DNA of 64,000 nt from Ruegeria sp. HKCCD7303 (GCF_013111185.1 NZ_WVRE01000006.1:1-64000), one strand, 5' to 3'. Shown: positions 48,254 to 57,805, counted from the first letter of the stretch. Translations and numbers: made by a program. The notes: generated by a model from the sequence alone, not told the origin.

Positions 48254-49173
48254 TGGACCTTGGTGAAATCAACCCCGTCCTTCTGGTCGCTTCGCTGATG
48301 GTGGCCGCAACTCCCCTGCTGCTGGCCGCGATCGGAGAACTGGTCGTTGAGAAAGCAGGTGTTCTGAACCTTGGCGTCGAGGGCATGATGATCGTAGGCG
48401 CGATCAGTGGCTTTGCGATCTCGGTCGAGACCGGGTCGCCCTGGCTGGGCTTTGTCGCGGCGGCCATTGGCGGCGCGGTTCTGTCTTTGCTGTTTGTTTT
48501 GTTGACACAGGTGGCCTTGGCCAATCAGGTGGCAAGTGGCCTTGCACTGACCCTGTTCGGGCTGGGATTCAGCGCACTGATGGGGCAGAGCTATGTAGGC
48601 GTCAAACCCCCGAGTATGGGCGACATTCATATCCCGGTGATCAGCGATATCCCGGTCATCGGCCCAATCCTGTTCCAGCATGACCCGATCCTTTATGTCG
48701 GTATCGCTTTGACCGCAGCGGTCTGGGCGACGCTGAAATACACCCGCGTCGGTCTGATTCTGCGCGCGGTCGGCGAAAATCACGATGCCGCACACGCACT
48801 TGGCTATAAGGTCATCAAGATCCGCATCATGGCGATCCTTTTCGGCGGGGCCTGTGCGGGTCTGGGTGGCGCCTATATCAGCTTGATCCGCGTGCCTCAG
48901 TGGACCGAAGGAATGACCGCGGGTGTGGGCTGGATCGCTCTGGCGCTTGTGGTGTTTGCCAGCTGGAAACCATGGCGCGCCTTGCTGGGGGCTTACTTGT
49001 TTGGCGGCATCACTGTGTTGCAGCTTAATTTGCAGGCAGCGGGCGTTGCCATTCCTGTCGAGTATCTGGCAATGTCGCCTTATATCATCACGATCCTTGT
49101 GCTTGTGATCCTTTCGGCCGACAAGAGCAGCGCACCTGCCTCACTGGGCCGGACCTTCCATGCCTCGCACTAG
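48253..49173 (+). CDS. ABC transporter permease of the nucleoside/BMP family, second subunit
   Basis: 306 aa, eight or so membrane segments. Characteristic blocks are EKAGVLNLGVEGMMIVGA, ALTLFGLGFSALMGQSYVG and RAVGENHDAAHALGYKV. With the preceding permease it forms the heterodimeric channel. Confidence 0.88.
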   Translation: MDLGEINPVLLVASLMVAATPLLLAAIGELVVEKAGVLNLGVEGMMIVGAISGFAISVETGSPWLGFVAAAIGGAVLSLLFVLLTQVALANQVASGLALTLFGLGFSALMGQSYVGVKPPSMGDIHIPVISDIPVIGPILFQHDPILYVGIALTAAVWATLKYTRVGLILRAVGENHDAAHALGYKVIKIRIMAILFGGACAGLGGAYISLIRVPQWTEGMTAGVGWIALALVVFASWKPWRALLGAYLFGGITVLQLNLQAAGVAIPVEYLAMSPYIITILVLVILSADKSSAPASLGRTFHASH

Positions 49174-49204
49174 GGGCCAACTGAACCAACTTGGGGAGTA
49201 ACAC

Positions 49205-50278
49205 ATGAAATTCACTACACTTCTGGCAAGTGCCGCCATGGCACTGGGCCTAGCCACAGGCGCTATGGCCGAAGACAAAACCAAGGTCGGCTTCGTCTAT
49301 GTCGGTCCGGTGGGCGACGGCGGCTGGACCTATGAGCACAACAAGGGCCGTCTGGCCGTCGAGGATCACTTTGGCGACAAGGTTGAAACCGTCTTTGTTG
49401 AATCGGTTCCCGAAGGTCCCGATGCTGAGCGTGTAATGACCCAGATGGCGCTGGAAGGCGCTGATCTGATCTTTACCACGTCGTTCGGCTATATGGATCC
49501 GACCATCAACGTGGCTAAGAAGTTCCCGAACGTAAAATTCGAGCACGCGACCGGCTATAAAACAGCCGACAACGTCTCGGTCTATTCAGCACGTTTCTAC
49601 GAGGGCCGCGCTGTTCAGGGCCACATCGCGGGCAATATGACCAAGTCGAACATCATCGGCTATATCGGTTCGTATCCGATCCCCGAAGTGATCCGCGGCA
49701 TCAACTCGGCCTATATCCACGCCAAGAAGGTGAACCCGGATGTCGAGTTCAAGATCGTTTGGGCCTACACTTGGTTTGATCCTGCGAAAGAAGCTGACGC
49801 CGCCACTGTTCTGATCGAACAGGGTGCAGACGTGATCCTGCAACACACCGACTCGACCGCGCCGCAGGCGGCTGCACAAGAGGCTGGCAATGTTGTCACC
49901 TTTGGTCAGGCGTCGGACATGAGCGAATACGCCCCGTTCCCGCGCGTCTCGTCGATCATCGATGATTGGGCCCCCTACTACATTGCCCGGACCCAAGCCG
50001 TCATGGATGGCACATGGGAAAGCGCCAACACTTGGGATGGCATCCGCGAAGGCATGGTTGCAATCGGCGAGATTTCAGACGCCGTACCGGCTGATGTGAA
50101 GGAAGAAGCCCTGGCACTGAAAGCCGCCATGGCGGCGGGCGAGTACCACCCCTTTACCGGTCCGCTGAAAAGGCAGGACGGCAGCGACTGGCTGGCTGAA
50201 GGTGAAGTGGCCGATGATGGCACGCTGGCCGGCATGAACTTCTATGTCGAAGGGCTGGAAGGCGAAATTCCGCAGTAA
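49205..50278 (+). CDS. BMP-family substrate-binding protein
   Basis: 357 aa with a signal peptide (MALGLATGAMAED). The mature start KVGFVYVGPVGDGGWTYEHN is the hallmark of basic membrane protein (BMP) nucleoside receptors; TTSFGYMDPTINVAKKFP and GADVILQHTDSTAPQAAA follow in order. It is the last gene of the purine operon and is followed by a strong terminator. Which nucleoside or base it binds is unknown. Confidence 0.9.
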   Translation: MKFTTLLASAAMALGLATGAMAEDKTKVGFVYVGPVGDGGWTYEHNKGRLAVEDHFGDKVETVFVESVPEGPDAERVMTQMALEGADLIFTTSFGYMDPTINVAKKFPNVKFEHATGYKTADNVSVYSARFYEGRAVQGHIAGNMTKSNIIGYIGSYPIPEVIRGINSAYIHAKKVNPDVEFKIVWAYTWFDPAKEADAATVLIEQGADVILQHTDSTAPQAAAQEAGNVVTFGQASDMSEYAPFPRVSSIIDDWAPYYIARTQAVMDGTWESANTWDGIREGMVAIGEISDAVPADVKEEALALKAAMAAGEYHPFTGPLKRQDGSDWLAEGEVADDGTLAGMNFYVEGLEGEIPQ

Positions 50279-50298
50279 GCTGCGGGCATAACTAAAAG

Positions 50299-50327
50299 AA
50301 AAGGCCCGACGAACGCGGGCCTTTTTT
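50299..50327 (+). terminator. Rho-independent terminator of the purine operon
   Basis: A perfect 10-bp stem, AAAAGGCCCG / CGGGCCTTTT, with a 7-base loop is continued by further T residues. It lies 20 bases after the BMP gene stop. Confidence 0.92.
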
Positions 50328-50352
50328 CATCGCAGTGTCTAGAAAACGCAGG

Positions 50353-50559
50353 TCAGGTGTACCGTTCTGAATTCTGATGAAGGGCATCGGCCCAGATCTC
50401 CAGAATGGGATACGCAATCGCCGCGGGTATCACCCAACAGCCAGCCGAAGGAAACGGCTTTTCAATATCGCTGGCTTTTAGCGCACGTGCCGCCTCTTCC
50501 ACCTCAATCAACGTTGTTGGAACGACAAGGCCTGCCGCATGCAGAGCGGTCTTGTTGCA
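50353..50559 (-). pseudogene. Open reading frame without start codon, possible gene remnant
   Basis: A 68-codon open frame ends at a TGA (50353-50355) and is bounded upstream by a TAG (50560-50562). It encodes a balanced, protein-like sequence including AAGLVVPTTLIEVEEAARAL and CWVIPAAIAYPILEIWADAL, yet it has no ATG and no ribosome site. It may be the tail of a lost gene. No family is recognised. Confidence 0.35.
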
Positions 50560-50838
50560 CTACAGTTTTAACATTAGCCAGCTGAAAGAGTTATGCTGTA
50601 ACTTATCGGCCCTGTTTTGCGGTTGTTTCTTCATATGAACCCTTAGAACCAATGGCTAAGCTCTGGCATGCGGATTCTCCGCCAATCGGGTAGGCCACCG
50701 CAAATGTGAAGGCGTTGATGGCAAATTGAGCCGACGCAAACGAACAGACAATGGGATATGATTGTCTGCACTGGTTCAGATCAAGGTGTTCAAGTTCCAT
50801 CAAAAGATTTACTCATTTCGGGTCCGCTCTGCGCTGCT

Positions 50839-50852
50839 TTGCAACCGGTTGC
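50839..50852. promoter_or_regulatory. LacI-type operator upstream of the lacI-family gene
   Basis: GCAACCGGTTGC (50841-50852) is a perfect 12-bp palindrome with the central CG typical of LacI-family operators. It lies about 84 bases before the regulator start. The same palindrome occurs at 54237-54248 in front of iolC, which predicts autoregulation. Confidence 0.7.
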
Positions 50853-50935
50853 GGGAGTTGACCGAAACTGCATAATGATCTGGCAATGAAAACCACCTCA
50901 AAATCCCTTTCCTTTTGCCGTTGGAGACGCCACCC

Positions 50936-51934
50936 GTGAGCGTGACCTTAAAAGACGTCGCTGCCCTTGCAGGCGTATCGCGATCTGCTGTCTCGCGCAC
51001 GTTCACCGAAGGCGCTTCGGTCTCGGCAAAAACACGCAGCAAGGTCGAAAAAGCAGCCCGCGAACTTGGCTACAGCCCGAATGCACTTGCCTCGTCGCTG
51101 ACCACCGGGCGCACTAAACTGATCGGGTTGATTTCGAACAACTTTCACAACCCCATTTTTCTTGAAGTCTTCGATCAGTTCACGCGTGCCTTGCAGGAAC
51201 GCGGCCTGCGTCCGTTGATCGTGAACCTGACGGACGAGACCGAGCCCGCCAATTCGGTCCGAATGCTGCGGCAATATTCGGTGGATGCGGCCATCGTGGC
51301 GTCGTCGACGCTGCCACCTAGCTTTGCCAAGGCGTTTCATGATGCCGGCGTGCCGGTGGTGCATACATTTGGACGCTCGGCCACTTCGCCCGAAGTGCAT
51401 GTCGTGGGCATCGACAACGTGGAATGCGGACGTATGGCCGCCCGCGAATTTGTGGCGCGTGGGTACACGCGTGTCGGTTATCTGGGCGGACCTGAGGATG
51501 CAACATCGGCCCTGGATCGGCATCGCGGTTTCATGGAGGAACTGGCAGACCACCCGGAGATTGAAGTAAGCTATTGCTTCGCAGGGGCTTACTCTTTCGA
51601 GGCAGGGCGGACCGAGATGCTGGGGCTGTTGGCCAATAATCCGGCCCAAGCTTATTTCTGTGGCGACGACATCCTGTCGATTGGCGCACTGTCAGCGTTG
51701 AAAGATCACAGTTTGCGGCCGGGCAAAGATGTCGGAATCATCGGCCTGAACGACATGGAAATGTCGCGCTGGGAAAGCATCGATCTGACGACGATTCACC
51801 AGCCGATCAAGCAGATCATTACCTCATCCGTCGATCTGGTTGTCGAGATGTTGAAAGAGCCCCAGCGCTATCCCGAGGCCCGTATTTTCCCTTGCCGGGT
51901 GATTGAGCGGGGCACGTTGCGGCCCCGCCCCTGA
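50936..51934 (+). CDS. LacI-family transcriptional regulator (probable inositol regulator)
   Basis: 332 aa from the GTG at 50936 with GGAGA about ten bases upstream. The N-terminal HTH is VTLKDVAALAGVSRSAVSRT followed by the hinge helix ALASSL. The periplasmic-binding-protein-like effector domain follows (LIGLISNNFHNPIF, DDILSIGALSAL). Its convergent neighbour is a Gfo/Idh/MocA dehydrogenase, and its operator-like palindrome recurs in front of iolC, so it probably controls the inositol genes with an inositol intermediate as inducer. Confidence 0.87.
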   Translation: MSVTLKDVAALAGVSRSAVSRTFTEGASVSAKTRSKVEKAARELGYSPNALASSLTTGRTKLIGLISNNFHNPIFLEVFDQFTRALQERGLRPLIVNLTDETEPANSVRMLRQYSVDAAIVASSTLPPSFAKAFHDAGVPVVHTFGRSATSPEVHVVGIDNVECGRMAAREFVARGYTRVGYLGGPEDATSALDRHRGFMEELADHPEIEVSYCFAGAYSFEAGRTEMLGLLANNPAQAYFCGDDILSIGALSALKDHSLRPGKDVGIIGLNDMEMSRWESIDLTTIHQPIKQIITSSVDLVVEMLKEPQRYPEARIFPCRVIERGTLRPRP

Positions 51935-53068
51935 TCAGCGAAACATTGGTGGACGGGCATCCTGCCACGCACCATCCGCTTTGCCCGAAGCAACAGCCGC
52001 ATGGACAGCTGCGATGGACCTGACACCATCTGCGGCTCCGGGCAAGCCATCCCGGCTTTCACCGCGAATTGCATCGGCCAGATCGCAATAGATGTTGGCT
52101 ACGGCCAAAGGGAACCCTTCTGGGTGCGCGATTGCGACCCGAGACAATCGCTGAACCTCGTCGTGAAGACCGCCCTCGCCCTTTTCGATGATCTGGGTAC
52201 GCCCACCCACCGGGGTATAGATCAACTGATTAGGTTGCTCGGATGCCCAGCGCAGCCCGCCGGTTTCCCCAAAAACCTGAATATCAAAGCCATGTTGCCG
52301 CCCGATTGCCACCGATGACGTCCAGAGACGCCCGACTGTGCCGCCTTCCATCCGGAAGTTGATCATTGCATCGTCTTCCAGTTCACGACTGGCGATGGTC
52401 GAGGCCAGATCGGCGGAAAGGGTCTTCACCTCGTCATCGCAGATAAAGCTGGCCATGTGCAGTGCATGGATACCGCAATCGGCAAACTGCCCCGAGACAC
52501 CTGCCATCGCAGGATCATAGCGCCAGCGAACACGCGGGTTGTCTGCGTCGGTCGCATCGCCATGATGACCATGGCTGAAATTGGTAACGACCAGACGCAC
52601 CTTACCGATGTCGCCTGCACGCACCATCGCGCGGGCCTGACGTACCATTGGGTACGCGGAATAGCAGTAGTTCACCGCGCAGATCTTGCCCGAAGCTTCA
52701 GCGACGCGGACGATCTCTTCGCCCTCTTCTACCGTCATGGTCATCGGCTTTTCGCACAACACGTTGAAGCCCGCCTCGAGATACGCCTTGGCGATCTCGA
52801 AATGGGTCGAGTTTGGCGTGGCGATGGTCACCAGATCAATTCGATCATCCCGGTCTTTCTCGCTCGCCAGCATCTCTTGCCAGTTGCCATAGGCGCGATC
52901 GGCAGCAACGCCCAGTCGTTGCGCATACTCGCGGCCCGCTTCGGGCCGGTGATCCAGCGCGCCAGCAGCAAATTCAAACAGTCCGTCAGCCTGAGCACCC
53001 AAGCGATGGGCAGGCCCAATCTGGCTGCCTTCACCGCCCCCGATCATGCCCCATCTCAACTTAGCCAT
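51935..53068 (-). CDS. Gfo/Idh/MocA-family oxidoreductase (inositol-dehydrogenase-like)
   Basis: 377 aa from the ATG at 53068; an ATG at 53074 is close. The NAD-binding Rossmann fold starts WGMIGGGEGSQIGPAH. The EKP motif is in NVLCEKPMTM, and the catalytic DxxxH-like segment is FADCGIHALHM. The family oxidises sugars and cyclitols. Two such enzymes sit here; one is likely inositol 2-dehydrogenase (IolG), the other could act on scyllo-inositol or a derivative. Sequence alone does not tell which. Confidence 0.85.
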   Translation of the reverse strand: MAKLRWGMIGGGEGSQIGPAHRLGAQADGLFEFAAGALDHRPEAGREYAQRLGVAADRAYGNWQEMLASEKDRDDRIDLVTIATPNSTHFEIAKAYLEAGFNVLCEKPMTMTVEEGEEIVRVAEASGKICAVNYCYSAYPMVRQARAMVRAGDIGKVRLVVTNFSHGHHGDATDADNPRVRWRYDPAMAGVSGQFADCGIHALHMASFICDDEVKTLSADLASTIASRELEDDAMINFRMEGGTVGRLWTSSVAIGRQHGFDIQVFGETGGLRWASEQPNQLIYTPVGGRTQIIEKGEGGLHDEVQRLSRVAIAHPEGFPLAVANIYCDLADAIRGESRDGLPGAADGVRSIAAVHAAVASGKADGAWQDARPPMFR

Positions 53069-53106
53069 GGTCATCGTCTCTCTTTAGAATTTCATAGATT
53101 GAGCGA

Positions 53107-54210
53107 TCAGAAATCGCTGATGTCTTTCCATTGCCGCTGGTCTGACGACGCCAAGGCGGCGGCCAGAACGCGGTTTACCTCATGCCCATCACGGAAGGTT
53201 GGCCAAATCGCTTCTCCGGTATGGATAGCCTGAAGGAAGTCCTTAGCCTCGATGATGATCTGGTCCTGATAGCCGGTGCCATGACCAGGGCCCTGACAGA
53301 AAGGTTCGTAGTCCGGGTGCGCAGGACCTGTCAGGATCTTAGTGAACCCGCGCGCAGCTTCGGGCCCCTCTCGCTTATACAGCCAAAGCGCGTTCTGGTC
53401 TTCCTGATCGAACCGGATTGCGCCTTTTGTACCTGATATTTCATAAGCATAGCCCATTTTACGGCCCGTCGCGACGCGGCTGAAATACAGGTTGCCCATA
53501 ACGCCGTTTTCGAACCGGCACATCATCTGGGCATGGTCGTCATTTGTGACCTCACCACCTGGCCGAGTTTTATGCACGGTTTCCACATCGGCCATCACCT
53601 GCGCAATCGGACCAACCAGGGCCATCGCTCCGTTCACCATATGCGGCGCAAGATCTCCTATTGTGCCATTGGCCATGCCCGTTGTCCGCCACGTGGCTGG
53701 TGCCTGAGGATCGGCGTAAAAGTCTTCGGTGTGCTCACCCCGGAACCACGTGATGTCGCCGATCTCTCCATCGACTATAAGCTGGCGGGCATACTGGCTG
53801 GCGGGTGTGCGAATATAGTTGAACCCTACCATGTTCACAGCGCCTGCAGCATCGGCCGCTGCTACCATGGCCTGACTGTCTTCAAGCGATGCACCCAAAG
53901 GCTTTTCACACAACACGGGCTTGCCCAGACTAAAGGCTGCTTCGGCGATCTGACGATGCGTGGATTGCGGTGAAGCGATCACAATGGCCTCGACCCTCGG
54001 GTCTTCCACCAAAACGCGCCAATCGTCGGTCGCGCGCGCAAAACAATAGGCCGTCCGGTAACGTTCGGCGCTTTCGGGGCTGGATGCACAAATGACCTCA
54101 AGCCGGGGCCTCAATGCGGTGTTAAAAACCGCGCCAACGGCCGACATGGCAACGGAATGAGCCTTGCCCATATAGCCGCCACCCACAATTCCAATTCCGA
54201 TTTCAGGCAT
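53107..54210 (-). CDS. Gfo/Idh/MocA-family oxidoreductase, second copy
   Basis: 367 aa from the ATG at 54210 (MPEIGIGIVGGGYMGKAHS). It has an intact Rossmann start, the EKP motif in PVLCEKPLGAS and a DLAPHMV segment at the active-site position. The operator palindrome lies 25-40 bases upstream. It is transcribed away from iolC and shares that regulatory region. The best guess is a cyclitol dehydrogenase acting early in inositol use. Confidence 0.85.
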   Translation of the reverse strand: MPEIGIGIVGGGYMGKAHSVAMSAVGAVFNTALRPRLEVICASSPESAERYRTAYCFARATDDWRVLVEDPRVEAIVIASPQSTHRQIAEAAFSLGKPVLCEKPLGASLEDSQAMVAAADAAGAVNMVGFNYIRTPASQYARQLIVDGEIGDITWFRGEHTEDFYADPQAPATWRTTGMANGTIGDLAPHMVNGAMALVGPIAQVMADVETVHKTRPGGEVTNDDHAQMMCRFENGVMGNLYFSRVATGRKMGYAYEISGTKGAIRFDQEDQNALWLYKREGPEAARGFTKILTGPAHPDYEPFCQGPGHGTGYQDQIIIEAKDFLQAIHTGEAIWPTFRDGHEVNRVLAAALASSDQRQWKDISDF

Positions 54211-54234
54211 CTGCAACGGCTCCGAACATATTAT

Positions 54235-54250
54235 TTGCAACCGGTTGCAA
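54235..54250. promoter_or_regulatory. LacI-type operator between the dehydrogenase and iolC genes
   Basis: TTGCAACCGGTTGCAA is a perfect 16-bp palindrome in the divergent promoter region, 25 bases before the dehydrogenase start and about 70 before iolC. Its core equals the site before the lacI gene. A second 12-bp palindrome, TGAATCGATTCA, lies at 54264-54275. Confidence 0.75.
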
Positions 54251-54321
54251 AATGAGTATCGTGTGAATCGATTCAACGCAAGGTCCAAACTTTGCCGACC
54301 CACTTTACCGGAGGACATGAC

Positions 54322-55302
54322 TTGAGCGCTCTGATAGACGGTATCAAAGGAAACCGCTTTGCCGTTCTGGGACGCGCAGGAATGGACCTGTATGCAGATC
54401 CGATCGGCGTCAAAAGCGAGGATGCCGACACGTTCCATGCCGATCTGGGTGGTTCATCCGCGAACATTTGCGCCGGATTGGTTAAACTGGGCAGTCAGGC
54501 CTCTCTGATCACGTCAGTCTCAGACGATGCGGTCGGTCGCTTCTGCCTGAACCGTCTGCGCCACTATGGCGTAGACACCACCTATATCCGCGTTTTGGGC
54601 GGCGAATACCGCATGTCTTTGGCCGTCTACGAAAGCCGGATCGAGAACTTTCAGAATGTCATCTACCGCAATGGGGCTGTCGATTTTCAGGTCACTGAAG
54701 AGGACATGGACAAGGTTGATTATTCGTCCTTTTCGGCAGTCATATCGGCAGGCACAGTCTTTGCCTCCGAACCATCGCGCAGCGCCACATTCCGTGCGTT
54801 CGAAAACGCCCGAGCCGTTGACCTGCCAATCATCTTCGATATCGACTACCGCCCCTATAGCTGGCCTTCGCCCGAGGTGGCCGCCGAGGTCCTGTCACGG
54901 GCCGGTGAAGCCAGCGATCTGATCGTCGGCAATGACGAAGAGTTCGGGTTCATGGCTGGCGGTATCGACAAGGGCTTTGCCAAGGCCAAAGAGCTGGCGG
55001 AAAAACCCGGTCGGATCGTCATCTACAAAATGGGCGAAAAAGGTGCCGTCACGTTGGTGGACGGGCAAGAGATTGAAACCGGCATCTATCCGGTCACCGC
55101 TGTCAAACCCAATGGGGCAGGCGACAGTTTTATGGCGGGACTGCTGGCCTCTATTGCCGCGGGCCATGACCTGAAGGATGCTGTCATGCGCGGCTCAGCC
55201 TGCGCATCGATTGTGGTGTCTCAACCGGGCTGTGCGCCCGCCATGCCCACGACCGCTGAACTGGACGCGTTCCTTGCCTCACACCCCGGCCCGACCACAT
55301 AG
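54322..55302 (+). CDS. iolC: 5-dehydro-2-deoxygluconokinase
   Basis: 326 aa from the TTG at 54322. GGAGG (54310-54314) lies seven bases upstream, so the TTG is preferred over the one at 54292. It is a PfkB-family sugar kinase: LGRAGMDLYADP and DLGGSSANICAGLVKLG at the N-terminus, the anion-hole motif NGAGDSFMAGLLA near the C-terminus with the catalytic aspartate. It phosphorylates 2-deoxy-5-keto-gluconate. Here it is a stand-alone kinase of normal length, not fused to an aldolase domain as in some alphaproteobacteria. Confidence 0.92.
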   Translation: MSALIDGIKGNRFAVLGRAGMDLYADPIGVKSEDADTFHADLGGSSANICAGLVKLGSQASLITSVSDDAVGRFCLNRLRHYGVDTTYIRVLGGEYRMSLAVYESRIENFQNVIYRNGAVDFQVTEEDMDKVDYSSFSAVISAGTVFASEPSRSATFRAFENARAVDLPIIFDIDYRPYSWPSPEVAAEVLSRAGEASDLIVGNDEEFGFMAGGIDKGFAKAKELAEKPGRIVIYKMGEKGAVTLVDGQEIETGIYPVTAVKPNGAGDSFMAGLLASIAAGHDLKDAVMRGSACASIVVSQPGCAPAMPTTAELDAFLASHPGPTT

Positions 55303-55311
55303 GAGACTCCC

Positions 55312-56148
55312 ATGCACATCGCGCCCTTTGACAATCAGAACAAACCCATCGTTGACATCGATGACCCAGCGGTCCCGCTGAACTATTTCAACATCGTCAA
55401 ACTGAAAAAGAGCGAGGCGTTCGAATATCAGGTTCCCGGCTACGAGACCTGCATCGTGCCAGCCACCGGCAGCGTCGATGTGGACGTCGAAGGCGTTGCC
55501 TTCCCGAAGCTGGGCAACCGGGGCGAAGATGTCTGGGATGGAGAACCCGAGGGCATTTATGTGCCCGTCGGTGCGAAAGTGCAGATGGCCTGCGTGTCGG
55601 ATGAAACCGAAGTGTTCATTGCCGGCGCCAAATACGACAAGGTCCTGGACCCGTTCGATGTGCGTGATCATGACCTTGTACAATACGGCAGCGACGACAC
55701 CAAAACACACCGTAAGATCAAGCACATACTAGGCCAAAAGCAACACGACAAAGTCGGTCGCCTGTTGGTGAGTGAGCTGTTTACCGTCGGTCAGGGCGGC
55801 TGGTCGGGGTTTCCCAGCCACAAGCACGACACCAACCGCCTGCCGGACGAAACGCGACACGACGAGACCTATAATTTCCGTTTCAAACCCAACTGGGGTT
55901 CGGGGCTACAGATGCTGCAACGCGAGGACAACGAGCCCGGCGACGCCTATCACATCGTCGATGGCTCCACGATCTGCATCGACAAGGGCTACCATCCCTG
56001 CTGCGTTCTGCCGGGGTATGAGATGTATTACTTCACCATCCTCGGCGGGCTGAGCCAACGCTCGCTGGTGCAGTATTTCCAACCCACACATGCCTATCAG
56101 ATCGAAACGATTCCAGGCATCAAAGACATGATCGCGAAGTTCAAATGA
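55312..56148 (+). CDS. IolB-family isomerase paralogue
   Basis: 278 aa. It is a cupin-like KduI/IolB-family protein with likely metal ligands in SHKHDT, RHDETYNF and KGYHPCC, and YEMYYFTILGG near the end. It differs clearly from the canonical IolB at 58.6-59.4 kb, notably in an expanded loop between residues ~60 and 100 and in the RLPDETRHDE segment. Lying between iolC and the aldolase gene, it probably isomerises a related deoxy-uronate or acts in a variant pathway. Whether it is redundant with iolB is unknown. Confidence 0.78.
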   Translation: MHIAPFDNQNKPIVDIDDPAVPLNYFNIVKLKKSEAFEYQVPGYETCIVPATGSVDVDVEGVAFPKLGNRGEDVWDGEPEGIYVPVGAKVQMACVSDETEVFIAGAKYDKVLDPFDVRDHDLVQYGSDDTKTHRKIKHILGQKQHDKVGRLLVSELFTVGQGGWSGFPSHKHDTNRLPDETRHDETYNFRFKPNWGSGLQMLQREDNEPGDAYHIVDGSTICIDKGYHPCCVLPGYEMYYFTILGGLSQRSLVQYFQPTHAYQIETIPGIKDMIAKFK

Positions 56149-56984
56149 CCCTGGTCACACTGAAAGACGTCCTGCAACCTGCCTATGAACAGGGTTACGC
56201 CGTTGGCGGGCTGGTTACACTCGGTTGGGAGGACATGCGCGCTTACGTGGCCGCTGCCGAAGCCGAGAATGCGCCAGTGATCCTGCAAGCCGGACCCAGC
56301 TGTCGCGAATACACACCACTGCCCATTCTGGGCAAAATGTTCCGCTATCTGGCCGAAAACGCTTCGGTTCCAGTCGTTGCGCATCTGGACCATGGTTACA
56401 CATATGAAGACTGCAAGATCGCGCTGGACAGTGGGTTTACGTCCCTGATGTTCGATGGGTCGCGCAAGCCGCTTCAACAGAACATCGACGAGACCGCCGC
56501 GATTGCCGAAATGGCCCACGCAGCGGGGATTTCCTGCGAGGGCGAAATCGGCTTTGTCGGATATTCTGGCGGCGAAGGATCGAACGGAACGGACCCCGAG
56601 GAAGCCGCTATATTTGCTCGTGAAAGCGGGGTGGACGCGATGGCGATTTCAGTCGGCAATGTTCACTTGCAGCAGAACAAAGAAGGGGGCTTGGATGAGG
56701 CGCGCATCGCCGAGATTGATGCCTTGACCGAGGTGCCTTTGGTCATTCACGGCGGGTCAGGCGTGCCGGTGGAACAGCGCATGAAACTGGCGCGAGAGAC
56801 CTCGATTTGCAAGTTCAACATCGGAACGGAACTGCGCATGGCGTTTGGTCACGCCATGCGTGACGCCGTCAATCGTGATCCTGAAAGGTTTGATCGGGTC
56901 ACCATACTGAAGGAAACCCACGACCCGGTCGAGGCCGCTGCCCGCACCGTGATCCGTGCCTTTGGCGCGCCACCTCAAAGATAA
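56145..56984 (+). CDS. Class II aldolase (IolJ-like)
   Basis: 279 aa, overlapping the preceding gene by 4 bases. Class II fructose-bisphosphate aldolase-family motifs: the zinc ligand region VAHLDHG with H80, D82 and H83, SLMFDGS, CEGEIGFVG and HGGSGVP with a later zinc histidine. In this setting it most likely splits 2-deoxy-5-keto-gluconate-6-phosphate to dihydroxyacetone phosphate and malonate semialdehyde, the IolJ step. Confidence 0.88.
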   Translation: MTLVTLKDVLQPAYEQGYAVGGLVTLGWEDMRAYVAAAEAENAPVILQAGPSCREYTPLPILGKMFRYLAENASVPVVAHLDHGYTYEDCKIALDSGFTSLMFDGSRKPLQQNIDETAAIAEMAHAAGISCEGEIGFVGYSGGEGSNGTDPEEAAIFARESGVDAMAISVGNVHLQQNKEGGLDEARIAEIDALTEVPLVIHGGSGVPVEQRMKLARETSICKFNIGTELRMAFGHAMRDAVNRDPERFDRVTILKETHDPVEAAARTVIRAFGAPPQR

Positions 56985-56999
56985 AGCGCCCAAACATGC

Positions 57000-57779
57000 T
57001 TAGATTGTAAAGGCAGCCCGGAAGGCCTCAAGCGCCGTTTCCGGGTCGCCCGCCGCAAAAGCCTCTAGGCCGACAGGTCCGCGATACCCCATGTCATCCA
57101 ACGCCCGTGCAACGGCGGCATAATTGATCTCTCCAGTTCCGGGTTCACACCGGCCGGGATTGTCAGCAACCTGAACTTCACCGATCCATGGCAGGCATTT
57201 CTTGCACCAACGGACAAGATCCCCTTCACCGATCTGCGTATGGTATAGATCCAGATTGATGCGCAGGTGTGAATGATTGACCGAGGACACAAGCGCCAGA
57301 ACATCCCCGGTCGACCCAAAAGGACAGCCGGGATGGTCCAGCGGGTTCAGATTTTCCAACGTAAAAACAACATCTTCCTGCTCTGCCAGATCACAGATGC
57401 GTTGCAATGTGTCCCGTGCCTTCAGCCACATGTCTCCGGTCACGACCTCGTACTGCCGGATTGGAATTCCACCATCTCCCAAGCCTGTACCGTGCAGGTT
57501 CAGACGATCCACGCCCAGGCGCTTACCGATCTGAGCTGTCTCGCGCGCGGATCGCAGCAACATGTCAGCGCCTTCTTGGTCCGCAAGGCGACCCTGAAGA
57601 TACCCGTTCATGATCGTATAGTTCGCACCAACGCGTTCCAGCTTGCCCAGATCCCAATCTGGCCAGTTCCAAAGCCCCACACCAAACCCCATCTCGGTCA
57701 GGCGCGCGGCACGCCAGTCCATGGGTTTGTCCGGCCACAGCATCTCGGCACATGCCGCAAGCTGAAAGGGTTGAGACAT
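57000..57779 (-). CDS. TIM-barrel sugar-phosphate isomerase/epimerase (hydroxypyruvate isomerase/IolH-like)
   Basis: 259 aa from the ATG at 57779; an extended start at 57848 is less natural. It has the AP-endonuclease-2 fold: TLENLN with a metal glutamate, INLDLYHTQIGEGDL, GEVQVADNPGR and GLEAFAAG with the last metal glutamate. It resembles hydroxypyruvate isomerase and the IolH/IolI group. It is the last gene of the iol operon on this strand. Its exact substrate is unknown. Confidence 0.8.
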   Translation of the reverse strand: MSQPFQLAACAEMLWPDKPMDWRAARLTEMGFGVGLWNWPDWDLGKLERVGANYTIMNGYLQGRLADQEGADMLLRSARETAQIGKRLGVDRLNLHGTGLGDGGIPIRQYEVVTGDMWLKARDTLQRICDLAEQEDVVFTLENLNPLDHPGCPFGSTGDVLALVSSVNHSHLRINLDLYHTQIGEGDLVRWCKKCLPWIGEVQVADNPGRCEPGTGEINYAAVARALDDMGYRGPVGLEAFAAGDPETALEAFRAAFTI

Positions 57780-57805
57780 GTGAACGCTCCAATTTCCCAA
57801 AAGGT

